Source of the DNA: Chryseobacterium balustinum
Lineage (GTDB): Bacteria; Bacteroidota; Bacteroidia; Flavobacteriales; Weeksellaceae
Length of the DNA stretch: 64,000 nucleotides
Assembly (NCBI RefSeq): GCF_900168205.1
Contig: NZ_FUZE01000015.1
Location: 40,623-104,622 of the forward strand
Direction of reading: 5' to 3'
The position numbers were made by a program, and so were the translations under genes. The notes below the pieces were generated by a model, which saw only the letters and a program-made list of their open reading frames with translations, was not told where the DNA came from and ran no database searches. Below, one piece after another: positions 25,957-34,494 of this stretch (position 1 is the first letter of the stretch; each line of letters opens with the position of its first letter).

Positions 25957-27798
25957 ATGGACAGAAAAGGCTTTCTTAAAAACAGTTTGCTTGTTACGGG
26001 TGCAATAATGTTACCCAACGCAGTTTTGGCTTTTGAAGAAAATTCTATTATTAAGCAAAAGCATCTTAATAAATTTGTTTCGAAACCGAACTTAAAACGC
26101 TACAAGGTTTCAGAAATGGGAACTAAGTTTTTTGAAACAGAATTAAGCATTGTAAAATCTAACAAAAATTTTAATCTGCATAGAAAATTTTTTGTATCCG
26201 AAAACATTGCCGGTATTGCTACACCTACCCTATTAGATACAATAAGTAACGAGAATTTGGTATTTATACCAGAACTCTACAAAGACAAAAAACACAATGG
26301 TTACATCGTAAAAGTTTGTGAAAATGGTCTGTGCGAAGAAACCAAAATATTTACCCACGAAAACCAAGGTTATTATGCTTTTTGGGGCAAAAAATATTTA
26401 GGTAACCCTACTTTGTATCATTATAATGTGGAAACATTTCATCTAATGCGCGTGCATCAAGAGAACGGACAATGGATTAACCACAGAGTAATTCCTATTT
26501 ACCCTGATGAAATGGCAACAATATACAATCATCAGTTACAACAGGTAAAGGAAGGTCAGCTTGCTCAACAGTTTGGTCATGAATTTGAAATACACAAGGA
26601 CGGATTTTACCAATTCTTAGCTTTAAAAAATGATTGGGAACAGCGCATTATAACCAATGAAAAAGAGGAATATGAAAAAAAGAACCCAGCAAGAATAATT
26701 TTATCTACAGATAAATTTACAATAATCGCTGATAAAACATCCGAATTTAGTTATACCAATCCTTTTGTACCCATTTATTGCAAGGGCGATGATTTGAGCT
26801 ACGCTATCACAAAACCCACTATAATCTATGAAGAAGTACCAGGAACAAAAATTGAAATAGAAAATATGCCGGCTTACAAAACACAGGATGATTTAGGAGA
26901 CTGCAGAGCGTTTAGTTTAGCTGCTATTTTACAGCAATATGTAAATACGAAATGGAAGAGTGATATTCCTGACCCTAAAAATCCACCTTTTGATAGTGCT
27001 ATTTCTTATTTTGGTTTATTGGCTTACACTAATCAAGTTCCAAATATTGATTACACGTTTGAACCAAATCAAGATAACGCAAGAAGTATGAGAGATATTA
27101 TTGACAGTCTTTCAAAGAACGGTAATCGTTTAATTTTAGAAAATTGCAAGCATTTTGAAAATTTAGTGAAAAGTTTTAGTTCTACCGGACAAACAGGTTT
27201 GAATAAGAGAGATGAATTTTTCAACTATTCAAGAACTATCTTCGAACGATTTAGGAATAAGGATGAAAAAAACGTGCAAAATCTTTCTGAACAAATTGGA
27301 AAACTTAATGATTATGTAAAACTAGAATTTAATCAACCCACTTTAAAAAAAGCGCTCACAAAAAATAGTTTTAATGAATTTCTTTATACACTAATTTTTA
27401 GTGAATGCAAAAAAGAAAACTTTCCTTCAGGATTCAGAGCTGCTGCATTTCCCTTGGATTCAATGGATGTCACTACTAGTGAAATAAAAAATCAAATTTT
27501 AAAAGGGTTACATCTTAATAAACCCGTACTATTACCAGCTCTGTGTGTATCAGAGGACAAAAATGATGAATGTAAAATGCCACATTCAATTGTTATTTCT
27601 GGATATAAAAAAGTTAAAAGAGAAATAGCTACAATAGAAGTATTTAAAATACATAATTCTTGGGGGGCTGACTGGCAACAAAAAAATAATGACGGTTGGA
27701 TGGATGCAGATGCAATTTGTAAGAATATTAGCAAAATAAAATCAAAAGATGGTAGCTATTATAGAATTGCTTCATCAAGTGTAATGTGGCTAGATTAA
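25957..27798 (+). CDS. Exported papain-like (C1 family) cysteine peptidase
   Basis: A 613-residue protein. Residues 1-25 form an export signal (MDRKGFLKNSLLVTGAIMLP), of the kind seen in Tat-like flavobacterial leaders but lacking the twin Arg. The peptidase domain is C-terminal: LGDCRAFS (near residue 312-319) holds the nucleophile Cys, MPHSIVISGY (near 545) the His, and KIHNSWGADW (near 563) the Asn. The 300 N-terminal residues are not recognisable and may be a propeptide or binding domain. The usual CGSCWAFS is LGDCRAFS here, so specificity may differ. It stands alone between gene-free regions. An exported or periplasmic protease is the likely role. Confidence 0.75.
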   Translation: MDRKGFLKNSLLVTGAIMLPNAVLAFEENSIIKQKHLNKFVSKPNLKRYKVSEMGTKFFETELSIVKSNKNFNLHRKFFVSENIAGIATPTLLDTISNENLVFIPELYKDKKHNGYIVKVCENGLCEETKIFTHENQGYYAFWGKKYLGNPTLYHYNVETFHLMRVHQENGQWINHRVIPIYPDEMATIYNHQLQQVKEGQLAQQFGHEFEIHKDGFYQFLALKNDWEQRIITNEKEEYEKKNPARIILSTDKFTIIADKTSEFSYTNPFVPIYCKGDDLSYAITKPTIIYEEVPGTKIEIENMPAYKTQDDLGDCRAFSLAAILQQYVNTKWKSDIPDPKNPPFDSAISYFGLLAYTNQVPNIDYTFEPNQDNARSMRDIIDSLSKNGNRLILENCKHFENLVKSFSSTGQTGLNKRDEFFNYSRTIFERFRNKDEKNVQNLSEQIGKLNDYVKLEFNQPTLKKALTKNSFNEFLYTLIFSECKKENFPSGFRAAAFPLDSMDVTTSEIKNQILKGLHLNKPVLLPALCVSEDKNDECKMPHSIVISGYKKVKREIATIEVFKIHNSWGADWQQKNNDGWMDADAICKNISKIKSKDGSYYRIASSSVMWLD

Positions 27799-28360
27799 CA
27801 TTGGCACAAAGTAAATAAAAGCTGTAGAAAACTGGATATTGTCTCCGTATCATAATAAATAGCTAATATCATCATATTGAAATAAAAAGGATTTCGACAT
27901 ACTCATTATAAATAAAATGGTAATGACAAAAATTTTATTTTACGTTTTATAATACTTATAATCAGTGTATTGAATTAATATACAAAATATAATCTATTTA
28001 TACAATATATTATTTTATATATTTTATAATTAAAGCTAAAAATTATTTGTTTGAAGGTAATATATATAATCACGGAGTGTCTAAGACGGAGACATTACCC
28101 TTTTTTTCAAAAACTGTGACTTTTAACATCCACGGAGACATTATCCTGTTTTCGTCAGAAAATTTAGATAAAAGTTTAAAATCTAAATAACTGACTATAA
28201 GCAACATAAATATTTAATTTCCCCTCTATTTTACTAACATTTATTATTTTTTTTATAAAATTAAATAATTGTAATAGATTTAGTATAATTAAGGGTTGCC
28301 AAATTTAAAAGCGTAATCCTTTTATTTAAAGCAGTTTGCAGCGTTTTAAATCGATAATTT
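27799..28360. other. AT-rich replication origin region with outlying iterons
   Basis: Very AT-rich DNA, especially 27945-28070, that could serve as the DNA-unwinding element of the origin. Copies of the 15-base repeat lie at 27834-27848 (GGATATTGTCTCCGT, reverse), 28086-28100 (ACGGAGACATTACCC) and 28132-28146 (ACGGAGACATTATCC). With the phased array and the rep gene next to it, this is the most likely plasmid origin. No gene is visible. Confidence 0.6.
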
Positions 28361-28480
28361 ACGGAGACATTATCCTTTATTACGGAGACATTATCCAAAA
28401 AGGCGGAGACATTATCTTGAATTACGGAGACAATATCCCGGCTTGAGGAAACATTATCCATTTATACGGAGACAATATCC
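28361..28480 (+). repeat. Array of six iterons with exact 21-base period
   Basis: Six copies of ACGGAGACAWTATCC-type 15-mers begin at 28361, 28382, 28403, 28424, 28445 and 28466, so every start is 21 bases from the last, two helical turns. The last copy touches the rep stop codon. Copies differ slightly (fifth is GAGGAAACATTATCC). Rep_3 initiators bind such phased iterons to open the origin and limit copy number. The array is downstream of rep, which is transcribed toward it. Confidence 0.85.
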
Positions 28481-29496
28481 TAAATCGTTTCTATCAGTGC
28501 AAAAACCGTTTTAATGTAAGCCTCTCCCTTCACTTCTACATCTATCTTACGTTTTAAATGTTTAGATAATTCCTGATATCCTCTCACTTCATATAATTTT
28601 CTCATGATACGTACCTGCTGATCATCAAGTGCACGTTGTCTTCTTAGATATTTTAATGCTCTATCTATCTGTAATTCGTCTAGTGTAGGGAATTTCTGGT
28701 CTATTCCTACTGAATTTTGAGTATCGTAAATAACAAAATGATAATGTCCTTCTTTGTAAGAATAATTAAAGCTGATATCATTAAAATTATCTAGATCTGC
28801 CTTTACACGAACAAGAAAATCCCTTTCAAATCGGTAGTTTCCTTCATATTTGGTTACCGGAAGAGAAAGCTCTTTCAAAAGTTGAGTATATTCCTTGATA
28901 ACCCCACCATTCTTGTTAAACTTCACCAACCACATTAAAAACCTCAAAGTATTGCTGGTTGATGTGTTGAACGATAAATCTTTTTTGATGGAGTAATACT
29001 GGCTCATATTAAGCATGTGCTGCATTACAGCCTTATCCATCTTGAAGAATATTTGTTTCTTGTTCCAACTCGGTTCAAGGATGAATGGAACAGCCTTGTA
29101 TCCGTTAATGGTTTCATCTTTCAGACGAAGCCAATTAATATTCGTCATATTTACCAACGCTTCCTGGATAGCAGAGTTTTTCATTTTTCGCTGTGGGTTG
29201 ATGTCGGCAATAGAAACAGCAAAGTCTACAACGCCCTGGTGTGCCCAGCCTTCGAAATAATCATCAAAAGTCAATTGCTTATCTGTAGCAGTATTGAGAG
29301 AAAATTTTGGAGTAATAAACATCGCCTGATCGTCCTTCACTGCAGAAAGAATCATTGTGATGATGCGTTGCTCAATGATAGACGTTTCCTGAGAAATGAG
29401 TACTTCTCTGAAATCGTTAGAAATCAAAACCTTTTTACGCTGTTTTGAAGTTAATGTTTCTCGTTTTATTGGTGACTGACCATCTTTTTTACTCAT
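28480..29496 (-). CDS. repB: Plasmid replication initiator, Rep_3 (RepB-like) family
   Basis: Starting at the ATG at 29496 (MSKKDGQSPIKRETL) the protein has 338 residues; a longer start at 29574 would place 26 hydrophobic residues in front and is unlikely. KVLISNDFREVLISQETSIIEQRII is the conserved first part of Rep_3 initiators, followed by two winged-helix domains (about 40-150 and 170-300), with RFLMWLVKFNKNG typical of the second. It binds the phased iterons that adjoin its 3' end and starts replication. The start overlaps the stop of the Toprim gene by 8 bases, so expression is coupled to the partition operon upstream. The symbol is generic. Confidence 0.82.
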   Translation of the reverse strand: MSKKDGQSPIKRETLTSKQRKKVLISNDFREVLISQETSIIEQRIITMILSAVKDDQAMFITPKFSLNTATDKQLTFDDYFEGWAHQGVVDFAVSIADINPQRKMKNSAIQEALVNMTNINWLRLKDETINGYKAVPFILEPSWNKKQIFFKMDKAVMQHMLNMSQYYSIKKDLSFNTSTSNTLRFLMWLVKFNKNGGVIKEYTQLLKELSLPVTKYEGNYRFERDFLVRVKADLDNFNDISFNYSYKEGHYHFVIYDTQNSVGIDQKFPTLDELQIDRALKYLRRQRALDDQQVRIMRKLYEVRGYQELSKHLKRKIDVEVKGEAYIKTVFALIETI

Positions 29497-30733
29497 TTGA
29501 AAGGCTTTTTTGTTGAATGAGATCTTCGTTGAAATCCTTATTGAAAGGCTGATGAATACGCACAAACTCGTCAAGCTTCCAAATCTTTAAAAGCAAACCT
29601 ACGAAAAATTGAATGGAATCTTTCGTGTTGCCAATAATGAAGATAAATTTTGTGCTGTTTTGGGATAATGTCTCCGTGAAGTAAGTCATTTCCAAATCTT
29701 TATCCTTAAAATTTGTGGGGACTTCATCTAATCTACGGAAAAACTGTTTTAAAATATTAAAGTTTTTTTGTTCTACGGAGACAATATCCAAAATTATAGT
29801 CTCTGTTGTCTTTCTTACGTGCTGAATTTCCTTTATAAACGCTGCAACAATATTCAAGTTAAAATATACTCCAGAAACATCACTGTCATTGCCTAGAACA
29901 AGCCTAATAAAGGCATTGTTGGTAAAATACTTTTCAATATTCTGAGCTTTGCTAAAACTGAGTTCTCCATTCGATGAGCAATACTGTGTATTCTCTGGAT
30001 TAAATATTTGAGCGTAACTCATCGCATCAAAAATACTTTCAAAAATGGATAATGTCTCCGTGATTGCGGGTTTTTCAGAAAATGTAAATCCAATGGAGTT
30101 TTTTGAATTAGTATCAAACCATTTTTTATTAAAATAATCTCCCTTCCCTGTAAACACCCTGTGGATGCCTACTACTTCGTTTTTAATGTCTTTCACGAAG
30201 TATGACAAACTGATAGTATTATCTTTTTTGTAGGTAAATAAAGTACTTTGAAAAACTCCGGAAAGAAAAATATTCTTGTGTAGCTTTCGATAGTGCTCCA
30301 GATACTCTAAATGCAGGTTGATTTTTGGGATAATGTCTCCGTTAATCTCATACTGAATAGGTTCGATATCTTCTGAAGCATGAGCAAAATATGTTTTTGA
30401 ACTACTTATTTTACTCTCAATATCACCCATGCACAAAAATGAGCGTAATTCTTTGTTGATTTCAAGAGCCGAAGCGGAAGTATTATTGAGTATTCTCTTT
30501 TTAATAAACTGGATAATGTCTCCGCTATCTTGGTTCATGATTGAATAGTACATCTTCACTCCCGACTTTTCATGTCTGAAAAAACGGATAATGTCTCCGT
30601 GCTGATTATTACTTTCAAGAACATAAGCTTTTTTATATTTATCAAAACTGTACAGGCTACCCATTTTGAACAGAAAATACTGTTCAATATCCACTTCCCT
30701 CTTTATTCTGTCCCAGTCTAACGTGTAATTCAT
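29489..30733 (-). CDS. Toprim-domain (primase-like, DUF3991-type) plasmid protein
   Basis: A 414-residue protein. The N-terminus (HGDIIRFFRHEK, then YSIMNQDSGDIIQF) looks like the CHC2-like or DUF3991 region of primase-type proteins without the metal cysteines. Residues 215-310 show a Toprim-like order: FESIFDAMSYAQI gives the Glu, and LVLGNDSDVSG the DxD. A DnaG-like or primase-related role in plasmid replication is typical for this gene position in Bacteroidetes plasmids. Five or more copies of the plasmid 15-base repeat are inside the coding sequence and supply GDII and TETLS segments. It starts 4 bases inside the upstream gene and overlaps rep at its end. Confidence 0.6.
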   Translation of the reverse strand: MNYTLDWDRIKREVDIEQYFLFKMGSLYSFDKYKKAYVLESNNQHGDIIRFFRHEKSGVKMYYSIMNQDSGDIIQFIKKRILNNTSASALEINKELRSFLCMGDIESKISSSKTYFAHASEDIEPIQYEINGDIIPKINLHLEYLEHYRKLHKNIFLSGVFQSTLFTYKKDNTISLSYFVKDIKNEVVGIHRVFTGKGDYFNKKWFDTNSKNSIGFTFSEKPAITETLSIFESIFDAMSYAQIFNPENTQYCSSNGELSFSKAQNIEKYFTNNAFIRLVLGNDSDVSGVYFNLNIVAAFIKEIQHVRKTTETIILDIVSVEQKNFNILKQFFRRLDEVPTNFKDKDLEMTYFTETLSQNSTKFIFIIGNTKDSIQFFVGLLLKIWKLDEFVRIHQPFNKDFNEDLIQQKSLSNE

Positions 30734-31447
30734 TTAGAATCTGATTTCGATTTTCTTCCTCTTAGTTTTTCGTCTTCTCTTATGTAATCAGGTCTTGATT
30801 GGATTTTGTCTCCGTACTTCTTTTTTAATTTTTGAATACTCTCTTCCAGAAGATCCCAGTCTTTGTAGTACAAATCGCCGCTTACAACCTTGTTGTAAGT
30901 AACGTCTTTTATAAAATCGAAATATTCTCCAGGAATATAAACAGTAGTTGTAGTTTCATAAACTTCATCAGAATTACGTTTTCTTCCTCCTTTCTTATTT
31001 TTCTCCTGTTCGCGGATCAATTCTGGTCTAGGAATAATATTTTTGTGTGAAGGAATAATTAAATCCATTGCTTCCACAAAAGCTTCAGATTGGTTATAAA
31101 AAATCAATCTTTCTTCTGTAGCCTTGTAGAACACCAAATCTTTCAAAAACTCCAGAGAATCAGCCTTTAAAAAGATTGTGAAAGATCTTTTAGTTTGATT
31201 AACAGTAATTTGTTTTGCGTAAGATGTTTTGCTAGCCTGAGAAGCTGCAAGTGCTGCTTTTGCTTCTAAAATTTCCTTTTTTACAGGTCTTTTCTTTTCA
31301 ACTGGTTTCTTTGTTTCAGCTACAACTTCCTTTTCTGCAATTAAAGTTTTCTTTACCTCTTCTTTTACAATCTCCTTCGCCTCAACTATCTCAGGTTTAT
31401 TTTCAATTTCTTCTTTCTTTTCTTCTGCAACAACGGAGACAATATCC
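29663..31447. repeat. Dispersed 15-base repeats inside the replication/partition coding sequences
   Basis: Copies of GGATAATGTCTCCGT (or its complement ACGGAGACAATATCC) occur at 29663-29677, 29775-29789, 30047-30061, 30328-30342, 30511-30525, 30586-30600, 30801-30815 (GGATTTTGTCTCCGT) and 31433-31447. Both orientations occur. Most are in the Toprim gene and two in the partition-type gene; a weak copy may lie near 31859. The same 15-mer forms the iteron array at 28361-28480. Confidence 0.85.
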
Positions 31448-31527
31448 TCTTTTTCATCTTCTACAGGCTTTAACTCCTCCTCTTTTTGCTTTAAAGTTTT
31501 AAAGTTTTTAAACAGATTCGCTTTCAT
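30730..31527 (-). CDS. Partition-type protein with a duplicated C-terminal domain
   Basis: A 265-residue protein placed directly after parA, the usual site for the DNA-binding partition partner. Residues 1-105 are acidic and Lys/Glu/Val-rich low complexity. Residues 118-185 and 190-260 are two diverged copies of one domain: FLKADSLEFLKDLVFYKATE with RPELIREQEKNKKGGRK, and YIPGEYFDFIKDVTYNKVVS with RPDYIREDEKLRGRK. A basic GGRKR/RGRKSK tail ends each. It overlaps parA by 20 bases and the Toprim gene by 4. DNA binding is inferred from basic tails and position; it is not a recognised ParB. Confidence 0.55.
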   Translation of the reverse strand: MKANLFKNFKTLKQKEEELKPVEDEKEDIVSVVAEEKKEEIENKPEIVEAKEIVKEEVKKTLIAEKEVVAETKKPVEKKRPVKKEILEAKAALAASQASKTSYAKQITVNQTKRSFTIFLKADSLEFLKDLVFYKATEERLIFYNQSEAFVEAMDLIIPSHKNIIPRPELIREQEKNKKGGRKRNSDEVYETTTTVYIPGEYFDFIKDVTYNKVVSGDLYYKDWDLLEESIQKLKKKYGDKIQSRPDYIREDEKLRGRKSKSDSK

Positions 31528-32290
31528 ACATCTTTATTTTAGATTTAATCTCTTTTACTAAATTCTTATAATCTTCCGCAGCTCTACTGCTAGAATTCAC
31601 TTGAAAAATATTTTTCCCTTCCTGCTTTGCTTTCTCAATATTCATATCCTGTCGAATATATGTTTTAAAGAAATAGTCTTTCGCTTCCTCTTCTTGCTTA
31701 ATCATTTCGCTGTACTTTCTAAAGTTTACCGTATTTGTAAGCACTTTGTTAAAGAAAAATCCTAAAAACTCAAGCTTAGGATTGTGCTTTTCCTTTATAT
31801 TCATAAATGCCGGAAGCAAATTATCAATACCCGCAAAGGAATACTGCTCAGCTTCAATCGGAGACATTACGTAATCAGACGCACACAAAGCCATTTCACC
31901 TAATGTCAACTTTTTCATCAAAGGACGAGGTGGACAATCAATAAGAACATGGTCGAAAGGCATTTGCTCTAACAAGTTATTCAAATTTGTTTTCAGCGTA
32001 TCTCTGCTGTAGTTTTCTTCTTCCTCCAGCAATGCATCTCCGGCAAGAATGTAAACATTAGAACTTCCATGATGCTTCAATCTAAATTCTCCTGTATTGT
32101 CTAGGAAATTTTTTACCGTATACGGATAGTCGTCCTCGATACCGTAACCCATCGAAAGGTTTTTTTGACTATCAAAGTCAATCAAAAGAACATTCACTCC
32201 TTTTTTCTTAGACAATGCAGCTCCTACGTGAATTGCGGTAGTAGTCTTCCCTACTCCTCCTTTTTGTGTAATAATTGAAATAATCGACAT
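31508..32290 (-). CDS. parA: ParA family partition ATPase
   Basis: Starting at the ATG at 32290 (MSIISIITQKGGVGKTTTAIH) gives 260 residues with the P-loop at the expected place; a longer start at 32314 adds eight residues. The deviant Walker A KGGVGKTT (10-17), LLIDFDSQ (near 39-46, Walker A' partner) and HVLIDCPP (near 107-114, Walker B) identify a ParA/MinD type ATPase. It moves plasmid copies to daughter cells with a DNA-binding partner, probably the next gene. A predicted promoter (32342 to 32312) precedes it, and the operon parA, duplicated-domain gene, Toprim, rep is compact with overlaps throughout. Confidence 0.88.
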   Translation of the reverse strand: MSIISIITQKGGVGKTTTAIHVGAALSKKKGVNVLLIDFDSQKNLSMGYGIEDDYPYTVKNFLDNTGEFRLKHHGSSNVYILAGDALLEEEENYSRDTLKTNLNNLLEQMPFDHVLIDCPPRPLMKKLTLGEMALCASDYVMSPIEAEQYSFAGIDNLLPAFMNIKEKHNPKLEFLGFFFNKVLTNTVNFRKYSEMIKQEEEAKDYFFKTYIRQDMNIEKAKQEGKNIFQVNSSSRAAEDYKNLVKEIKSKIKMYESESV

Positions 32291-32311
32291 AAACAAATAG
32301 TATAGATATTT

Positions 32312-32342
32312 CAAATTTACACATTAATACAATCATACACAA
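32312..32342 (-). promoter_or_regulatory. Predicted promoter of the parA-rep operon
   Basis: On the minus strand, TTG (32342-32340), 20 bases, then TAAATTTG (32319-32312) fits TTG-N17-23-TAnnTTTG. Transcription would begin close to the ParA start codon at 32290. The element lies at the edge of a very AT-rich 500-base stretch. Confidence 0.6.
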
Positions 32343-32847
32343 TAAATAAAACAACAAATTATATTAAATAATATATTGCATATATTCATATATTTATTTA
32401 TATTGTATACTTTAATATTTGTTTACTTAAAATATTTTAACGCTTATTCTTTTACTACGATAACCGCTTGAAAATTATATATCTTAAAATATAAACAATA
32501 AATTAAATTTATAAAATATATTATTTCTTACATTTTTAATATTTGATTATTTTAAGTTTTAAATTTTCATGAATTATAAAATATACATAATTTATTCATT
32601 TTAAACAATATATTAATTTGTTTATTTATTATATTAAACTATTTTTTTATTTTTTATTGTCTCTTAAAAATAAATTATTATTTTTGCGCCATAGTTAACA
32701 TCAACAATTGCTATTCTTGTAGCAACCCGTAACGCTGATTAAGTCTGAGTTTCTTCAAACTGCTATTCAAAAAAACTAAAAACCCGAAATGTTTCTTAAG
32801 GAACATTAAACTATTATTTAGTCTCACCAAACTAAAGAAATATTAGT
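32343..32847. other. Very AT-rich gene-free stretch
   Basis: Almost only A and T from 32345 to 32680 apart from sparse G/C. It separates the divergent parA operon and GNAT gene. A hairpin TTGCTA/TAGCAA lies at about 32708-32724 in the GNAT leader. No 15-base repeat copies are in it. It could aid strand opening or act as a partition or promoter region. Confidence 0.5.
32657..32686 (+). promoter_or_regulatory. Predicted promoter of the GNAT/7TM-LuxR pair
   Basis: TTG (32657-32659), 19 bases, TATTTTTG (32679-32686) fits the flavobacterial consensus. It leaves a leader of about 155 bases before the start at 32848, with a TTGCTA/TAGCAA hairpin that could be regulatory. Confidence 0.6.
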
Positions 32848-33417
32848 ATGATTATTGGCACCAACCAAGAGAGAGATATTGCAATTGATATCTTATGTAA
32901 ATCTTTTTACAACATTTTAGTTCCGAATTCAATCAACTTTGTTGTTAATGAAAATGGAAACCGTTACAAAAAACTCAAAGCTCTGATGACTTACCAAGTT
33001 GATTTAAGTCTTCTGTATGGTAGCATTTTTTTTAGCGATGACAAAAAGGGAGTAGTCTTATATCTAGACAATCCACCACAAAGTTTGAAAAGATTCTATC
33101 TAGAACTAAAATTAATTTTCAAATGCATCGGTATAAAAAACATTTTCAAGGTTTTAAATCGTGAAAATCTTATTAAAAAAAATCATCCTCAACACACCTA
33201 TATTCATCTTTGGCTGATGGGAGTTCTTCCTGAAATGCAAGGAAAAGGTATTGGATCGAAGCTAATCTCAGATTCGATGCAAGAGTTCAAAGATGATTTT
33301 GTCTTTGTAGAAACTACAACACCGGAAAATTTAGAGTTTTATCAGAAAAACGGATTTACTATTTTCCACGAAACACACCAACTCGACTATCCATTATATT
33401 TTTTGAAAAATGTTTAA
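32848..33417 (+). CDS. GNAT family N-acetyltransferase
   Basis: A 189-residue protein with the GNAT acetyl-CoA motif A: HLWLMGVLPEMQGKGIGSKL near residues 118-137, where QGKGIG binds the pyrophosphate of acetyl-CoA, and FYQKNGFTIFHE near 168 as motif B. The N-terminal half carries the substrate region and is not diagnostic. Full length for the family. It overlaps the following 7TM-LuxR gene by 8 bases, so the two are coupled. The substrate is unknown; a small molecule or protein N-terminus is possible. The predicted promoter is at 32657. Confidence 0.82.
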   Translation: MIIGTNQERDIAIDILCKSFYNILVPNSINFVVNENGNRYKKLKALMTYQVDLSLLYGSIFFSDDKKGVVLYLDNPPQSLKRFYLELKLIFKCIGIKNIFKVLNRENLIKKNHPQHTYIHLWLMGVLPEMQGKGIGSKLISDSMQEFKDDFVFVETTTPENLEFYQKNGFTIFHETHQLDYPLYFLKNV

Positions 33418-34309
33418 TACAGAAATTTACATCTCAACTTTCATTTACATCGTTCTGTTTGCTATTTTACTATTTATAGGCACCATAAATATCATTCAGA
33501 ATTGGAAAAAAACAGACCGCACTTATTATTCGAAATACATAGGATTATGGGCTTCAGGATTAGTGTACAATTTAGTTGAAGGCTTACTTCCTGATCCTAA
33601 TTTTTCAATCGGCATCATGCCTCAAAACATTATCGCATGGACAGTCGGAATATTGGTAGCCTATCACTTTCTTGTATTCTTAAAAACCGAATACAATGTA
33701 GAGCTGCATAGGAAAAACATTCCGCTCAACACTATAGGAATGGTTTCTCTGCTTTTATTCGTTTTACTCTTTATTTTACCATACACCATAACGAAGTCGA
33801 TCGATCAGTCGAGGGTATTTTTCTTGTCCTTCTTTTTAACAGCTCTTTCTGTAGCAAATCTTTTCTTTGTCAATCAACTTTACAAAAGATTAAAAGAGCA
33901 GGAAAACATCTATTTAAAAGCTCATTCATTCCATGGAATCTTTGGGTTTTTAGGACTTTTCTCCTTGCCGTTTACAATCTTGATATTTGGAGACAACCAA
34001 TTCGTCGAACAAAGTTTTTTCTCACTCGGGATTTTTGCAGTATCAATAGATTATTTTCTATATCCTAAAAGAAAAGAGGAATTCAAAAAGGTAATTTCTT
34101 TTGATAACCTCACCAACAGAGAAGCTGAAATTTTAAAAATGATGCTGGAAAATCCAGAATTGAAATACGCTCAAATCAGTGACCAGTTAAATATATCTGA
34201 AAAAACTCTTTCAACACATCTTTCCAATATTTACAAGAAAACTGATTTGAACAGTAAAAAAGATATTGAGGAATTAAGTGAATGTTTCCGAAAGTCGGTA
34301 GTTGCCTAA
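33410..34309 (+). CDS. Membrane-bound 7TM regulator with C-terminal LuxR-type HTH
   Basis: A 299-residue protein with seven hydrophobic segments (starting FIYIVLFAILLFIGTINII and ending near residue 220) and a C-terminal LuxR/FixJ HTH domain: NLTNREAEILKMM near 233, AQISDQLNISEKTLSTHLSNIYKKT near 250-276. This architecture suggests a transmembrane sensor that regulates transcription from the membrane. The 8-base overlap with the GNAT gene implies joint expression and perhaps a shared signal. It sits immediately before the conjugation operon, so it may control it, although that is inference. The start overlaps the preceding stop region. Confidence 0.75.
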   Translation: MFNTEIYISTFIYIVLFAILLFIGTINIIQNWKKTDRTYYSKYIGLWASGLVYNLVEGLLPDPNFSIGIMPQNIIAWTVGILVAYHFLVFLKTEYNVELHRKNIPLNTIGMVSLLLFVLLFILPYTITKSIDQSRVFFLSFFLTALSVANLFFVNQLYKRLKEQENIYLKAHSFHGIFGFLGLFSLPFTILIFGDNQFVEQSFFSLGIFAVSIDYFLYPKRKEEFKKVISFDNLTNREAEILKMMLENPELKYAQISDQLNISEKTLSTHLSNIYKKTDLNSKKDIEELSECFRKSVVA

Positions 34310-34449
34310 ACTAACGGTGAAATTCACATTTGAAAATCAAATTCAATTACAAAATAAGCAAAACAAATATTGATTGATTTTCAACACATTGTAAAATCTA
34401 AGGGTTACCACTTAGCAATATAAGTCCCTATTTAAGTATCCAATTATGT

Positions 34450-34478
34450 TTGTTTTTCTCTTGACCGCAATATGTTTG
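34450..34478 (+). promoter_or_regulatory. Predicted promoter of the conjugation (tra) operon
   Basis: TTG (34450-34452), 18 bases, TATGTTTG (34471-34478) is a good consensus match, 16 bases before the coupling-protein start codon. Another TATGTTTG is nearby at 34445-34452. No terminator is seen until 44995, so about 10 kb may be read from here. Confidence 0.6.
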
Positions 34479-34494
34479 CAGCAAAGAAAAACAA

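Noticed and set aside
28261..28461. 66-residue minus-strand frame reading VSVIQDNVSAFLDNVSVIKD
   Set aside because: It is simply the iteron array read in frame; the period of 7 residues is the 21-base repeat, with no gene context.
28361..28480. CRISPR array
   Set aside because: The 15-base repeats with 6-base gaps are far too short for CRISPR, the gaps are not unique spacers, and no cas gene is present. They are iterons.
29017..29448. 143-residue plus-strand frame
   Set aside because: It lies antisense inside rep, with no start context or recognisable domain.
31251..31502. Leu-rich 83-residue plus-strand frame
   Set aside because: It is the complement of the Lys/Glu low-complexity N-terminus of the partition-type gene.
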